From CAIOHW01 sp964432565 (lineage in GTDB: Bacteria; Bdellovibrionota; UBA1018): 39,725 nt of DNA. Where the stretch lies: positions 1 to 39,725 of the forward strand of contig CAYSOA010000020.1 of the NCBI GenBank assembly GCA_964432565.1. Direction: 5' to 3'. A model generated the notes under the pieces. It did not search any database and was not told the DNA's origin. It saw only the letters and a list, made by a program, of their open reading frames with translations. Of this stretch, positions 26,596 through 35,097 are shown piece by piece (position 1 is the first letter of the stretch; every line of letters starts with the position of its first letter). Made by a program: the position numbers and the translations under genes.

Positions 26596-28898
26596 AACGC
26601 CGAAACCTCTCCTTCGCAGGGATGATGGCCGCAGGAATGCTCTCGGTGCTCGGATTCAGTTCTGCCTGGGGTAATGGTCCGACGGATGCGAGAGCACTCG
26701 CTTCGAAAGGAGCCGAGCGCCAGATTCGTCAGATTCTCGAGCCGCTGCTCGAGGGGTATTGCCAGATGGACGCGGCGGGACTTCCGTCCTGCAAGATCCT
26801 GAAGGTGGATGTGCAGGTGGATCGTGCCTCTGCGGTTCCACTCGCTCCGGGCTTCGAAGAAGCCGAGGCCGTGCGTGGTGCCGATAGCCTCGCTCCGAAA
26901 TCAGCGTCGATGACCCTGCTGGTGGACTCTCGAATCGGTCCGGTTTCGCGGCGAAAGCTGCTGGATATCGTCGATCAGTACCTCTCGGTGTTGAGCTATC
27001 CGGTGATGGTCGAGTCGCGTACCGCCTCGTTTCCACAGCCGGCGGCATCCGCCGGAAAGGTCGCTGCTGCTCGCGAGAAGGTGGTGGCGGAATTTCGTGA
27101 GAAGACCGAACAGGTTCTGAGCGAGTACTGCGGTAATCGCTGCATTCTGGGTGAGGTGGAGCTCGACGCCGAGGCGGTCAATCCTGAGGAACTTCAGTAC
27201 GGATCGAGCACCGATCTCGTGCAGCAGGACGGCGTGGCCATCAAGATCGGGGGCGTCAAGGCCACCGTCCTGATGGATGAGTCGGTGAACGACGATCAGC
27301 GTAAGAGCCTCGAGGATATCCTGCGCCTGAAGTCGGCTGCAGGCCATGAAATCGCGATCAATTCTCGTGTGATTCGCTTTCCCAGCGCCATTCGCGCAGG
27401 AGATCGCGCCCCGGCGGGAAAGCTCTTCGATCAGTGGGATGAGAACGGAAATCCGATCGATGAACGGTCATTGAAATCCGAATCCTCGCTCAACAGCACG
27501 AGTGAGTCTCGTGAGAGCAGCTCGAAGCAGGAGAGCTTCAACCGCGTCGAGCGAATCGAGCGAGTCGAAAACGGCGATGCCGTCCAGGCCGAGCTTCAGA
27601 AGTTCAAGTTCTACGGCATCATCTTCTCGGCGCTGGTGCTTTCGCTTCTGGGGCTGATTGCCGCCCTGGGCTTTCGCCAGAGCGGTCGGACCACCCAGCA
27701 GCTCGGTCCCTACGCCCCGCTGTCGGGAGGACCCGGGAGCCCGGCTACCTCGCTGGGCTCAACGGCAGTTGGTGCGGCCGGCGCCGACCCCGAGGCCAGG
27801 GCAAGGGCCATTTCGGTTCGGTATGAAATCGAGCGGCAGAAGGACGATCTGTCGATGGTTTTTGCCGAATCTCCCAAGGTTGCCAAGGTGGTCTTTAGCC
27901 GAATTCTCACCGAAGAGGGGGTCGAGACGACGGCCGCCTATATGCAGATCTTCGGAGAGTCGATCGTTGTCGACATGCTTCGTGACCCAAGCCTTCAGTC
28001 GGATCTCAATCAGCTGACCGAGTACTATGCTCGAAACAGCGTCGATCTCAGCGATGACGAGCAGCTCGATCTGCTTCGCAAGCTCAGTCATCGAACCGTC
28101 GCCGGAAAGCTCACCGTGATGGGCAGCCGGGCGTCGAACCTGTTCGATTTCCTGATGGAGATGGACGGCCTTCAGATTGCCGAGCTCGTGCGAACTGAAT
28201 CGATGACCGTCAAGGCAATCGTCGTCACCCAGTGCGATCCGATGAAGCGTAACGTCGTCTTCGGGCAGCTCGACGACCAGGGCCGAATCGAGCTGATGGC
28301 CGAGCTCTCGCGAATTGACTACCTGCCTCGCGACTACATTCACAACGTCGCCAACGCCCTGAAGCGCAAGCGCCGGGACAATCCGAAGCTCAATACCGAG
28401 GCTCTCCCGGGTTCCGAGGTGCTGGTCAGCCTGCTCGAAAAAACCACGCCCGAAACCCAAAAGAGCGTGATGAAGAGTCTGGCCATCTCACACCCCGAAA
28501 GCGTGCGAACCATCAAGAGCAAGCTCGTCAGCATCGATACCCTGAGATTTCTGCGTGAAGGACAGATGCTCGAGATCCTCCTGGCGATCAAGCACGACGA
28601 GCTGCTGCACTTCCTGGGCGGGGCATCGCACGAGATTCGCTCCCATGTCTTTGCCAAGGCTCCGAAGGACCTGGTGGTTGAGCTCGAGGATGAGCTCGAA
28701 AACGTCCATGAAACCGGTCGCGATGTCTACCAGGCCGTCGAGCGAAAGATCCTCAATCGCATCAAGCTTCTCGCTCAGGAAGGGGCGATCAACCTCGTCG
28801 AAACCAATGAGCGCATGTTTGCCGAGCAGTCGCACGCAGCCATGCCGATGGATGCCCAGGACCACATGACTTCGACCTCGATCCGGAGGGCGTCATGA
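26592..28898 (+). CDS. FliF-like ring + FliG-like rotor fusion protein
   Basis: 768 aa. Signal peptide at residues 1-27. The periplasmic part holds two similar units (about 38-148 and 163-265). Each has a Cys pair (C57/C67; C180/C184), a strand with the pattern (M/V)TxLVD...R(R)KxLxDI and an end (S)R....FP; the second resembles the last periplasmic ring domain of FliF/YscJ. A polar linker (275-335) leads to one membrane helix (340-360). Residues 410-745 resemble FliG: a middle-domain-like segment (MTVKAIVVTQCDPMKRNVVF, then LDDQGRIELMAELSRIDYLP) and a FliG_C-like end (FLREGQMLEILLAIKHDELL, then FLGGASHEIRSHVF) with the charged torque-helix character. In flagella FliF and FliG are separate proteins; here the inner-membrane ring and rotor are one chain. 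Coupled by ATGA at both ends. Confidence 0.75.
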   Translation: MKRRNLSFAGMMAAGMLSVLGFSSAWGNGPTDARALASKGAERQIRQILEPLLEGYCQMDAAGLPSCKILKVDVQVDRASAVPLAPGFEEAEAVRGADSLAPKSASMTLLVDSRIGPVSRRKLLDIVDQYLSVLSYPVMVESRTASFPQPAASAGKVAAAREKVVAEFREKTEQVLSEYCGNRCILGEVELDAEAVNPEELQYGSSTDLVQQDGVAIKIGGVKATVLMDESVNDDQRKSLEDILRLKSAAGHEIAINSRVIRFPSAIRAGDRAPAGKLFDQWDENGNPIDERSLKSESSLNSTSESRESSSKQESFNRVERIERVENGDAVQAELQKFKFYGIIFSALVLSLLGLIAALGFRQSGRTTQQLGPYAPLSGGPGSPATSLGSTAVGAAGADPEARARAISVRYEIERQKDDLSMVFAESPKVAKVVFSRILTEEGVETTAAYMQIFGESIVVDMLRDPSLQSDLNQLTEYYARNSVDLSDDEQLDLLRKLSHRTVAGKLTVMGSRASNLFDFLMEMDGLQIAELVRTESMTVKAIVVTQCDPMKRNVVFGQLDDQGRIELMAELSRIDYLPRDYIHNVANALKRKRRDNPKLNTEALPGSEVLVSLLEKTTPETQKSVMKSLAISHPESVRTIKSKLVSIDTLRFLREGQMLEILLAIKHDELLHFLGGASHEIRSHVFAKAPKDLVVELEDELENVHETGRDVYQAVERKILNRIKLLAQEGAINLVETNERMFAEQSHAAMPMDAQDHMTSTSIRRAS

Positions 28899-29401
28899 CG
28901 CCGCTGACAGTCGAGATCGAGCACTTTACCGGGGTTCCGCTTTTCTCGTGTTTCAGCCGCGAAGAGCTTCAGCGGCTTGTCTCCGTGGGAAGGAGCGTGG
29001 TTGTCGAGCCGTTTACGAACGTGATCATCGAAGGCGAGATGAGCTGGGGAATGTTTCTGGTGCTCGAGGGACAGGTGGGGATCTACAAGGTCAACCCGCT
29101 GACCGGCGCAACCCACGAAGTGGGCCAGCTTCAAACGGGAGCGTTCTTTGGCGAGATGTCTTTGATTGACGATCAGCCCCGCTCGGCGACAGTGCAGAGC
29201 CTGACGGCCTGCAAATTGTTTTCGGTCGAGAAACAGGCGTTTCAGGAGGCGCTGCTGGCGACTCCCGAGCAGCGACTGAAGTTTTCAGAGAGCTGCATGC
29301 GGTTGCTGGTGGGCCGGCTTCGGGCGCTGAATGATGATCATGTCGTCAGCCAGTACCAGCTCTGGCAGAAGGCGCTGGGCGGATTGAAGGAGGCAGCGTA
29401 G
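28895..29401 (+). CDS. Stand-alone cyclic-nucleotide-binding protein
   Basis: 168 aa, a single cNMP-binding beta-barrel with flanking helices. The phosphate-binding cassette FGEMSLIDDQPRSATV has both the ribose-contacting Glu (E87) and the phosphate-contacting Arg (R96), so cAMP or cGMP binding is plausible. There is no helix-turn-helix, kinase or channel domain; a C-terminal helical tail (LRALNDDHVVSQYQLWQKAL) may contact a partner. The start overlaps the rotor gene stop (ATGA), and MotA begins at the next base after its stop. Position between rotor and stator suggests it senses a second messenger and acts on the motor. Confidence 0.88.
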   Translation: MTPLTVEIEHFTGVPLFSCFSREELQRLVSVGRSVVVEPFTNVIIEGEMSWGMFLVLEGQVGIYKVNPLTGATHEVGQLQTGAFFGEMSLIDDQPRSATVQSLTACKLFSVEKQAFQEALLATPEQRLKFSESCMRLLVGRLRALNDDHVVSQYQLWQKALGGLKEAA

Positions 29402-30187
29402 ATGAATTTCTCATCCCTTTTCGGATTGGTCTTCGGTGTCTCGGTCATGTACTTCGCTCTTCATGAGACGGGAATGCAGATGGCGTTCTTTCTCGACAAG
29501 CATGGCATGCTGATTGTCATTGGCGGGACCGCTGCTGCCGCGAGCATCAGCTTTCCGGTCGGAAAGATTCTGACCCTCATCAAGATCTTCGTCCTGAGAG
29601 TTCTGGGGCGGAACCGGGTCAACTACCAGCAGACCATCAGCCAGATTCTTGAGCTGAACAAGAGGGCGGCCAATGGCCCGTCGGCGCTCAATGAGGCCAT
29701 TTCGGGCGTGAAGCATGAGTTTCTTCGTGAGGCCATGACCCTGGTGGCCAACGGAGTACTGAGCGAGCGCGAGATTCGCAGCACGCTCGAGCAACGAATG
29801 AAGACCGTTGAGTCGCGATACATGGAAGAAGCCAACATGTTTCGAATCATCGGGAGGTTTCCGCCGGCCTTCGGGCTTCTCGCGACCACGCTCGGGATGA
29901 TCGCGGTGCTCCAGAAGATCGGACAGCCCGACAGCCAGAAGCTGATCGGTCCTGCGATGTCGATCGGACTGATCGGAACGCTTTACGGAATTGCCACGGC
30001 AAACCTGATTTTCATTCCTATTGCTGAAGCCCTGACCGAAAGAACGCGCGAGGAGATGGCCCTGCGCCGGATCATCGTCGAAGGGGCCTGTCTGCTCAAG
30101 ACGCAGACCAACCCGGTTTCGATTCGAGAGTCGCTCAATTCCTTCCTGTTGCCTCGTGAGCGTGTGGTTCGCAAGGCGGCGGCATGA
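29402..30187 (+). CDS. motA: MotA/PomA-like stator protein
   Basis: Inner-membrane half of an ion-driven stator. 261 aa, four membrane helices (about 5-22, 33-52, 153-172, 183-207) with a cytoplasmic loop between helices 2 and 3. The loop has KRAANGPSALNEAI, comparable to the MotA Arg-Glu region that touches FliG. Helix 3 begins RFPPAFGLLATTLGMIAVLQ, with the conserved proline near the ion path. It starts immediately after the cyclic-nucleotide protein and overlaps motB by 4 bp. No long C-terminal extension as in ZorA. The symbol is by family; the rotor partner here is the adjacent fusion, not a classical FliG. Confidence 0.93.
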   Translation: MNFSSLFGLVFGVSVMYFALHETGMQMAFFLDKHGMLIVIGGTAAAASISFPVGKILTLIKIFVLRVLGRNRVNYQQTISQILELNKRAANGPSALNEAISGVKHEFLREAMTLVANGVLSEREIRSTLEQRMKTVESRYMEEANMFRIIGRFPPAFGLLATTLGMIAVLQKIGQPDSQKLIGPAMSIGLIGTLYGIATANLIFIPIAEALTERTREEMALRRIIVEGACLLKTQTNPVSIRESLNSFLLPRERVVRKAAA

Positions 30188-31047
30188 TTCGTTCTTCGTT
30201 CGGCCTGAAGAAGAAGACCTCAGCGGAGGACTCGCAGTCGGAGTGGTCCCACCATCGCCGGGAAGAGGGGGGGAGTCACCAGCACCAGGATGACGAGTCG
30301 AACTGGCTGGTTTCTTACGCCGACATGATGACCCTGCTCTGCGGATTTTTCATCATGCTCTTCAGTCTGACGAAGATGGATGAGCCGCAGTTCGAAAAGA
30401 TCAAGGCGACCATGGCTGAGCAGTTTGGAGGAGAGTACCGCTCGCCCAACGAACAAATGGCCAAGTGGGTGACCCAGATCCTTCAGGAAACTCCCCTCAA
30501 GGGAGAGGCCAGTGTGGAGACTTCGGCAAGCGGAGTGGCGATCGTTTTCCGCTCGCAGGTCTTCTTCGATACGCTCAGTGCCGAGCTGACTCCGAATGGT
30601 CGGGGAATTCTTGAAGAGCTCGTCGAAGCGCTGCAACAGCGGCAGAAGTTTGAAAAGAAGGCTTTTCGGTTTGTTGTCGAAGGTCATACCGACTCGCGAG
30701 CGGTCTTGAGTGGTCCATTTGTCTCGAACTGGGAGCTTTCCGCGGCCCGAGCCGCCCGCGTCGTTCGAGTCTTTGTCGATAAGGGATTTTCGGGCCGGAG
30801 CATGGCCGCCTTGGGCTATGCCGACACCCGACCTGTTGAAGAGGCCAGGCTGGCGGACGGAAAGTGGAATGAGCTGGCGCTTGCCAAGAATCGCCGTGTG
30901 GTGATCCGGGTGTTTCACGACGCCGAGGCCCAGGCTCTGGCCCAGCTTGCCGAAGAGGAAGCGGCTCGTCGCCCGGCTACGACGGACGCGGGCTCAGCGC
31001 CCTCTCAAACGGGTTCACCAGGACAGCCCGAGCGCGGCCCCCAGTGA
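30184..31047 (+). CDS. motB: MotB-like stator protein
   Basis: 287 aa. A basic N-terminal tail, then one membrane helix (41-63) starting WLVSYADMMTLLCGFF, with the ion-carrying Asp at D47. A short plug-like segment follows. The OmpA-type peptidoglycan-binding domain (about 125-245) contains VVEGHTDSRAV, NWELSAARAARVV, ALGYADTRPV and NRRVVIRV. A Pro/Ala/Gly-rich tail closes the protein. Pairs with MotA to form a stator fixed to the wall. The sequence does not decide between protons and sodium. Its 3' end overlaps the convergent outer-membrane gene by 33 bp; it is the last gene of the operon. Confidence 0.94.
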   Translation: MIRSSFGLKKKTSAEDSQSEWSHHRREEGGSHQHQDDESNWLVSYADMMTLLCGFFIMLFSLTKMDEPQFEKIKATMAEQFGGEYRSPNEQMAKWVTQILQETPLKGEASVETSASGVAIVFRSQVFFDTLSAELTPNGRGILEELVEALQQRQKFEKKAFRFVVEGHTDSRAVLSGPFVSNWELSAARAARVVRVFVDKGFSGRSMAALGYADTRPVEEARLADGKWNELALAKNRRVVIRVFHDAEAQALAQLAEEEAARRPATTDAGSAPSQTGSPGQPERGPQ

Positions 31048-31815
31048 GTGGGCTCCCACAAAGCTGTAGGCACCTTCCATCATCAGCTTGAGGCCGATCC
31101 CCGGAACTCGAAGGCTCAGGCCCAGAAACGTCGAGGCGCCAAACGTCTGGATTCCGCGAATATCGATCGAAGTCGTAACCGGACCGCCCCCCGTATCGAT
31201 GGTCTGGCTTCCTTTCAGGCGTCCGGTCATCCAGGTGTATTCTGCGCCCAGATAAGCGTCTGCAAAGTGCAGACGCCTCGAGACCAGAAGCTGGGGACTC
31301 CAGCTCTTGACTGAAAAATAGCTGAGCTGCGACTGGGCATAGCACAGCCGCAGCGCCCAGGTGGGACCCTCTTCGGGCAAAAACACGGTCCACTTCAGGT
31401 CGCCTCCGTAGATCTTGTAGTCCAGAAAGCCAAAGTACGAGGCGCCGAGGTCCAGACGCGAGCCGATGGCCTTGTGGGCCTGAAGCTTGAGAACCGGAAG
31501 CGAGCGCAGGTTAAAGCTCGAGCTGACACCCGCCTCTGCAAGAGCGTCATAAAATCCCTGCGGAATCTGCACGAGCTGCGCTTCAAGAAAAGCCTCGATG
31601 CCGAGGGCGTTTCCAACGGAACTGCCGAGGGGAGTGGCGGGCTGCATCGGGCGATGCGCAGAAAGCACTCCGGCAAGACGAACTCCCTGCTTTCTCAGGG
31701 CGGGCGTGACGAGGTCATCGAGGTTCGGGATCGGCAGCTCGATGGCCTGCACCTGAAAGGGCGTCGCCAGCAGCGAGATCGCAAGCAGCGTGATGGATTT
31801 GATGCAGAATCTCAT
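31015..31815 (-). CDS. Outer-membrane beta-barrel-like protein
   Basis: 266 aa from the ATG at 31815, where a signal peptide begins (ITLLAISLLATPFQVQA). The rest shows many short amphipathic strands (LDLGASYFGFLDYKIYG, AYLGAEYTWMTG, TFLGLSLRVPGIGLKLMM) and ends LGLSW; a terminal aromatic is the usual barrel end. No family is recognised. It converges on motB with a 33-bp overlap. Whether it belongs to the rotary machine is unknown; the opposite strand argues against co-transcription. Confidence 0.75.
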   Translation of the reverse strand: MRFCIKSITLLAISLLATPFQVQAIELPIPNLDDLVTPALRKQGVRLAGVLSAHRPMQPATPLGSSVGNALGIEAFLEAQLVQIPQGFYDALAEAGVSSSFNLRSLPVLKLQAHKAIGSRLDLGASYFGFLDYKIYGGDLKWTVFLPEEGPTWALRLCYAQSQLSYFSVKSWSPQLLVSRRLHFADAYLGAEYTWMTGRLKGSQTIDTGGGPVTTSIDIRGIQTFGASTFLGLSLRVPGIGLKLMMEGAYSFVGAHSLGAALGLSW

Positions 31816-31840
31816 CCTGCTCTCAGTGTAGGATGAAGGC

Positions 31841-32215
31841 ATGTTGCCCGTCTTGAAAAGAATTGCCCCGGTTCTGTCTCTGGCTCCCGCTCTGGTTCTC
31901 GCAGCGTGTGCCACGACGTCCCGTCCCTGCAGCGGCGGTGGGGACGTCTCGTGGGTCAGTTCCCGCTATCCGGGGGGCAGTATTCCCGGGGACAAGCACT
32001 GCATCCAGAAACCCCTTTCCGACGGACGATACGTCAATCACGGAGCCTTTAGCGTGACCTTTGCCAATGGAAAATTGGCGCTGGAGGGACGCTTTGAGGA
32101 AGGCCGCAAGGAAGGCGTGTGGTCGGAGTACGACGAAGCGGGGAACAAGGTGGCCGAACGCTACTTCGAGAAGGGAGTCGAAAAGGCGGCTCCGTCGTCG
32201 GCGTCAACCAAGTGA
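31841..32215 (+). CDS. Lipoprotein with MORN-type repeats
   Basis: 124 aa. Signal and lipobox LVLAAC (Cys23). The C-terminal half has G-(K/R)-x-E-G-x-(W)-x-x-Y patterns (NGKLALEGRFEEGRKEGVW, SEYDEAGNKVAERYFEKG), i.e. MORN_2/YwqK-like beta-hairpin repeats, seen in many envelope proteins. Divergent from the outer-membrane barrel gene (25 bp between starts), so these two may share a control region. The end is 10 bp from the end of the SDR gene. Confidence 0.82.
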   Translation: MLPVLKRIAPVLSLAPALVLAACATTSRPCSGGGDVSWVSSRYPGGSIPGDKHCIQKPLSDGRYVNHGAFSVTFANGKLALEGRFEEGRKEGVWSEYDEAGNKVAERYFEKGVEKAAPSSASTK

Positions 32216-32225
32216 CGTCGTCTCT

Positions 32226-33074
32226 TTAGCGACCACCGAAAATCACCCGGTCGAACGCCCGAGCAACGAGGCCCACGCGCCACGAATCGGGGAGCAGTCG
32301 CTTGACGGTCATCATCATCTTCGCATCTTTACCGATGATGTTCCTGAGCGGGATACTTCTTTGTTCGCAAAGTCGGACCATGAGTTGGGCGACGTCTTCT
32401 GGATCACCACTCAGCATGCTCCGTCGCCCGTCCATTTTTTTTCGAAAGGCCGAAATTCGAGCGACGTTGCGCTCGTCCCCCGGGGCACCATACTCGGCGG
32501 ATTCCGAGAACTCGGTCTTGAAGCCTCCGGGCTCGATCAATGCCACCTGAATGCCGAGATCGCGAAGCTCGTAGAAGAAGGCCTCACTGATGGCTTCAAG
32601 CGCGAATTTTGAGGCATTGTAGGCACCGTAGAAGGGGAATCCCACGAGCCCGGCAATGCTGCTGACATTGATGATGCGACCGCGCGCTTTCTTGAGGAAG
32701 GGCAGGCAAAGTCGGGTAAGTGCCAGAGGGCCGAAGAAGTTCACTTCCATCTGCCGGCGCACCTGCTCGTCGGTCTGACCTTCGAGCGGTCCCATCAGGC
32801 CGTATCCGGCGTTGTTCACGAGGACATCGAGAGTTCCGTTCCAGTTACTCTGAATCCAATCGGCGGCGACCTGAAGTGTGTCGTTTCGATCGGCATGCAG
32901 GTCAAGGATGTGCAGGCGTCCTGAGCGCAGGGCCTGCTCCGAGAAGATCGTCGCCGCCCGCGCCGAGCCGCCCCTTACCCCGGCCGCCACCTCATGGCCG
33001 CGAGAGACCAGCCTTTCGACCGCCATTTTTCCAAATCCTCGCGAAGCACCAGTGATCAGAATTTTCTTCGACAT
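32226..33074 (-). CDS. Short-chain dehydrogenase/reductase
   Basis: NAD(P)-dependent oxidoreductase of the classical SDR type, 282 aa from the ATG at 33074 (AAAGG just upstream). TGASRGFG at residues 8-15 binds the cofactor, NNAGYG lies at 87-92, and the catalytic Ser (NVSSIAG), Y152 and K156 (YNASK) are present. IEPGGFKTEF follows, typical of the long-chain/retinol-type group. The substrate is not inferable. Starts about 100 bp from the divergent secreted glycosidase-like gene. Confidence 0.9.
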   Translation of the reverse strand: MSKKILITGASRGFGKMAVERLVSRGHEVAAGVRGGSARAATIFSEQALRSGRLHILDLHADRNDTLQVAADWIQSNWNGTLDVLVNNAGYGLMGPLEGQTDEQVRRQMEVNFFGPLALTRLCLPFLKKARGRIINVSSIAGLVGFPFYGAYNASKFALEAISEAFFYELRDLGIQVALIEPGGFKTEFSESAEYGAPGDERNVARISAFRKKMDGRRSMLSGDPEDVAQLMVRLCEQRSIPLRNIIGKDAKMMMTVKRLLPDSWRVGLVARAFDRVIFGGR

Positions 33075-33174
33075 GCCTTTGATTCTGAATCCTTGGCGAG
33101 TGGCATGCAAGAACTGCCCTGAGGCGGAAATACTTGCCGAATGACGCCAAAAATATCGGGGGCAAACTGAAGTC

Positions 33175-35070
33175 ATGTTGCTCTCGATGCGTGTGGCTTC
33201 GGTTGTGGGATTCCTGCTGCTTTCAGGTGACTCGTCCTTTGCGGCAGGTCCGGTCTCATCCCTTCGACTGGAGGAGTGGGCGAGGCAGGATCTCGAACAG
33301 GTCTGGTCGAAGGCGAAGGTCGCGAGCCCGACACCCCGACTGCAGTGGCGGGCCGATCCTAGGCCCCGGTTTCGCGTGGTCTGCGACTCGCAGGGGGCCA
33401 TGGAACTTGAGCTTTCCGGAGTCGACGAAGCCACCCGCCGTGAGCAGCTCTATGCCGCCCTGTTTGAGATGGGGTTTTTGTTTCCCCATCCCCGTATTCA
33501 GGTCTCCCCTGATGAGACGCGGCTGGCCACCGCCTGTGGCACGGAGGGGAGCTTCGAGGCACGAATTCCTTATCGAGGCTTTCATTTGCACACCATGCAC
33601 CCGTCCGAGTGGGTGAATGGGTTTTTGATGGATGACCTGTCGATCGCGGAAGACGCGGTTCGCTGGCATGTGAGAAATCAGCAGAACCTCATCCAGATTC
33701 AGGTGCTGCGCACCTCGGACACGGCCCAGCTTCAACGATCGCTTCGCGTGGCGAAGGCTGCCGGTCTCAAGGTGGGCTTTAGCGCGTCGTTCGCCATGCA
33801 GCAGCAGAAGGCGCTTTACTTCGTACCACTCGCGGCCACGCTTTCGGATTGGACCTGGAGGCGCCCCCTTCGGGAGCGGTTGGGCTGGATCCTGCAGAAC
33901 TTCGAATTCGACTTCCTGACTGCCGAAATGGGCACCAGTGAATTTACGTCGACAGCGGCGAAGCGCACCCTCGAGTGGATGGAAGAGACTCGAAGGATTC
34001 TTGAGGCCTCTGGAAAGAGCCTGATGATCAAGATTCATACGTCTACCGGGCAGGAGGATTCCCGTTACGGAAACTATAACTTTCTGGCCCGATACGCGCA
34101 TCCAGGGGTCGGAGTGCTGCCTCACACCGTGATGTTCTACGGACTGAAGGATGCCCACACTCCCATGTACGGACGAAAGGACTTCGAGGACATGCGCCAG
34201 TTCATGCTCGACGAGCGGGACCGGCGGGCGACCTGGTACTATCCCGAGACGAGCTATTACGTTGGAATGGACATCGACGTGCCGATCTTTCTAACCGACT
34301 ACCTGCTGGCACGCCGTGCTGACTTCGAAGACCTGGTCGAGAACCGCATCGAGGGACAGCTCAATTTCTCGACTGGTCAGGAGCTGGGATACTGGCTGAT
34401 GGACTGGCATGTGGCCCTGCAGGCCTGGCCGCAGTCTGCCCGGGATCCCTGGTTGGCGCTGCGGGCACTGGGCGAGGACGTCGACACCTGGAAGGCCATC
34501 ACGGCCTACCAGCGCGAGTACTTTAATGACCGGCAGGTGATTCGTCTGATCAGCTCGTCCAATCTGATGGATGAGCTTCCCGGGTTTCATGCCATTCATG
34601 AAAGACGGCTGCTTCGCGAGCTCCACCGAGACCGCAAGGTGCTGGCGGCAGAAATTCAGCTTCTCGAAGCAGCGATTGCTGCCTTGCCGAAAATTGACGG
34701 AGTTCGCAATTCCGAGCTTCGCAGCATGCTACAGGTCACGCATCTGCGCGTTCGCCATTCCCTCGCAGTCCGGCGAATCATCGAGCACAAGAGTCGATCC
34801 AACGAGAAGAGGCACTGGCAGCAGGAAGCGGCGAGGCTGAGGACTGAGGCCGGCACGATTCTGCAGGCGGTAGCGCGGGAGCATGATCGCTACCCTCAGT
34901 CGATTGTCTTTCGTCGGGCCAGGAACGTGACCAGTTACTCGGAGGGCTACGGAAAAACGGCCACCCGTCTTCACTTCTGGGAGCGGGAAGAGAAAATGGC
35001 TGCGAGCCGGCGCCGGTCCGAAAACCCATTTTTCATGAACTTCTACGATATCCTGAAGCTTCTTTTTTAG
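33175..35070 (+). CDS. Secreted glycoside-hydrolase-like protein
   Basis: 631 aa. The Sec signal ends at DSSFA-A (start 33175; 33187 is an alternative). The N-terminal part carries EQLYAALFEMGFLFPHPRIQVSP, like the non-catalytic N-terminal domain of GH67/GH84-type enzymes. Then YRGFHLHTMHPSEW opens what looks like a (beta/alpha)8 region with acidic segments (DFLTAEMGTSEF, TWYYPETSYYVGMDIDVP). The C-terminal 150 residues are helical. No exact family or catalytic pair can be fixed by eye. The next gene, also glycosidase-like, follows after 27 bp, so the two are probably co-expressed on an extracellular or periplasmic glycan. Confidence 0.65.
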   Translation: MLLSMRVASVVGFLLLSGDSSFAAGPVSSLRLEEWARQDLEQVWSKAKVASPTPRLQWRADPRPRFRVVCDSQGAMELELSGVDEATRREQLYAALFEMGFLFPHPRIQVSPDETRLATACGTEGSFEARIPYRGFHLHTMHPSEWVNGFLMDDLSIAEDAVRWHVRNQQNLIQIQVLRTSDTAQLQRSLRVAKAAGLKVGFSASFAMQQQKALYFVPLAATLSDWTWRRPLRERLGWILQNFEFDFLTAEMGTSEFTSTAAKRTLEWMEETRRILEASGKSLMIKIHTSTGQEDSRYGNYNFLARYAHPGVGVLPHTVMFYGLKDAHTPMYGRKDFEDMRQFMLDERDRRATWYYPETSYYVGMDIDVPIFLTDYLLARRADFEDLVENRIEGQLNFSTGQELGYWLMDWHVALQAWPQSARDPWLALRALGEDVDTWKAITAYQREYFNDRQVIRLISSSNLMDELPGFHAIHERRLLRELHRDRKVLAAEIQLLEAAIAALPKIDGVRNSELRSMLQVTHLRVRHSLAVRRIIEHKSRSNEKRHWQQEAARLRTEAGTILQAVAREHDRYPQSIVFRRARNVTSYSEGYGKTATRLHFWEREEKMAASRRRSENPFFMNFYDILKLLF

Positions 35071-35097
35071 TCATTGGGGCAATGGTAATGGCGCCCC

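Noticed and set aside
29402..31047. MotA/MotB pair as a Zorya defence system (ZorAB)
   Set aside because: MotA lacks the long helical C-terminal tail of ZorA, and no ZorC, ZorD or ZorE-like genes are nearby. The neighbours are ring, rotor and outer-membrane proteins.
24719..31047. Ordinary flagellar gene cluster
   Set aside because: No export (FlhAB, FliPQR, FliHIJ), rod, hook, FliM or FliN genes are present, and the ring and rotor are fused with unusual upstream domains.
31841..32215. Antitoxin of a toxin-antitoxin pair (YwqK label)
   Set aside because: The MORN repeats are shared with many envelope proteins, this one is a lipoprotein, and no toxin gene is adjacent.
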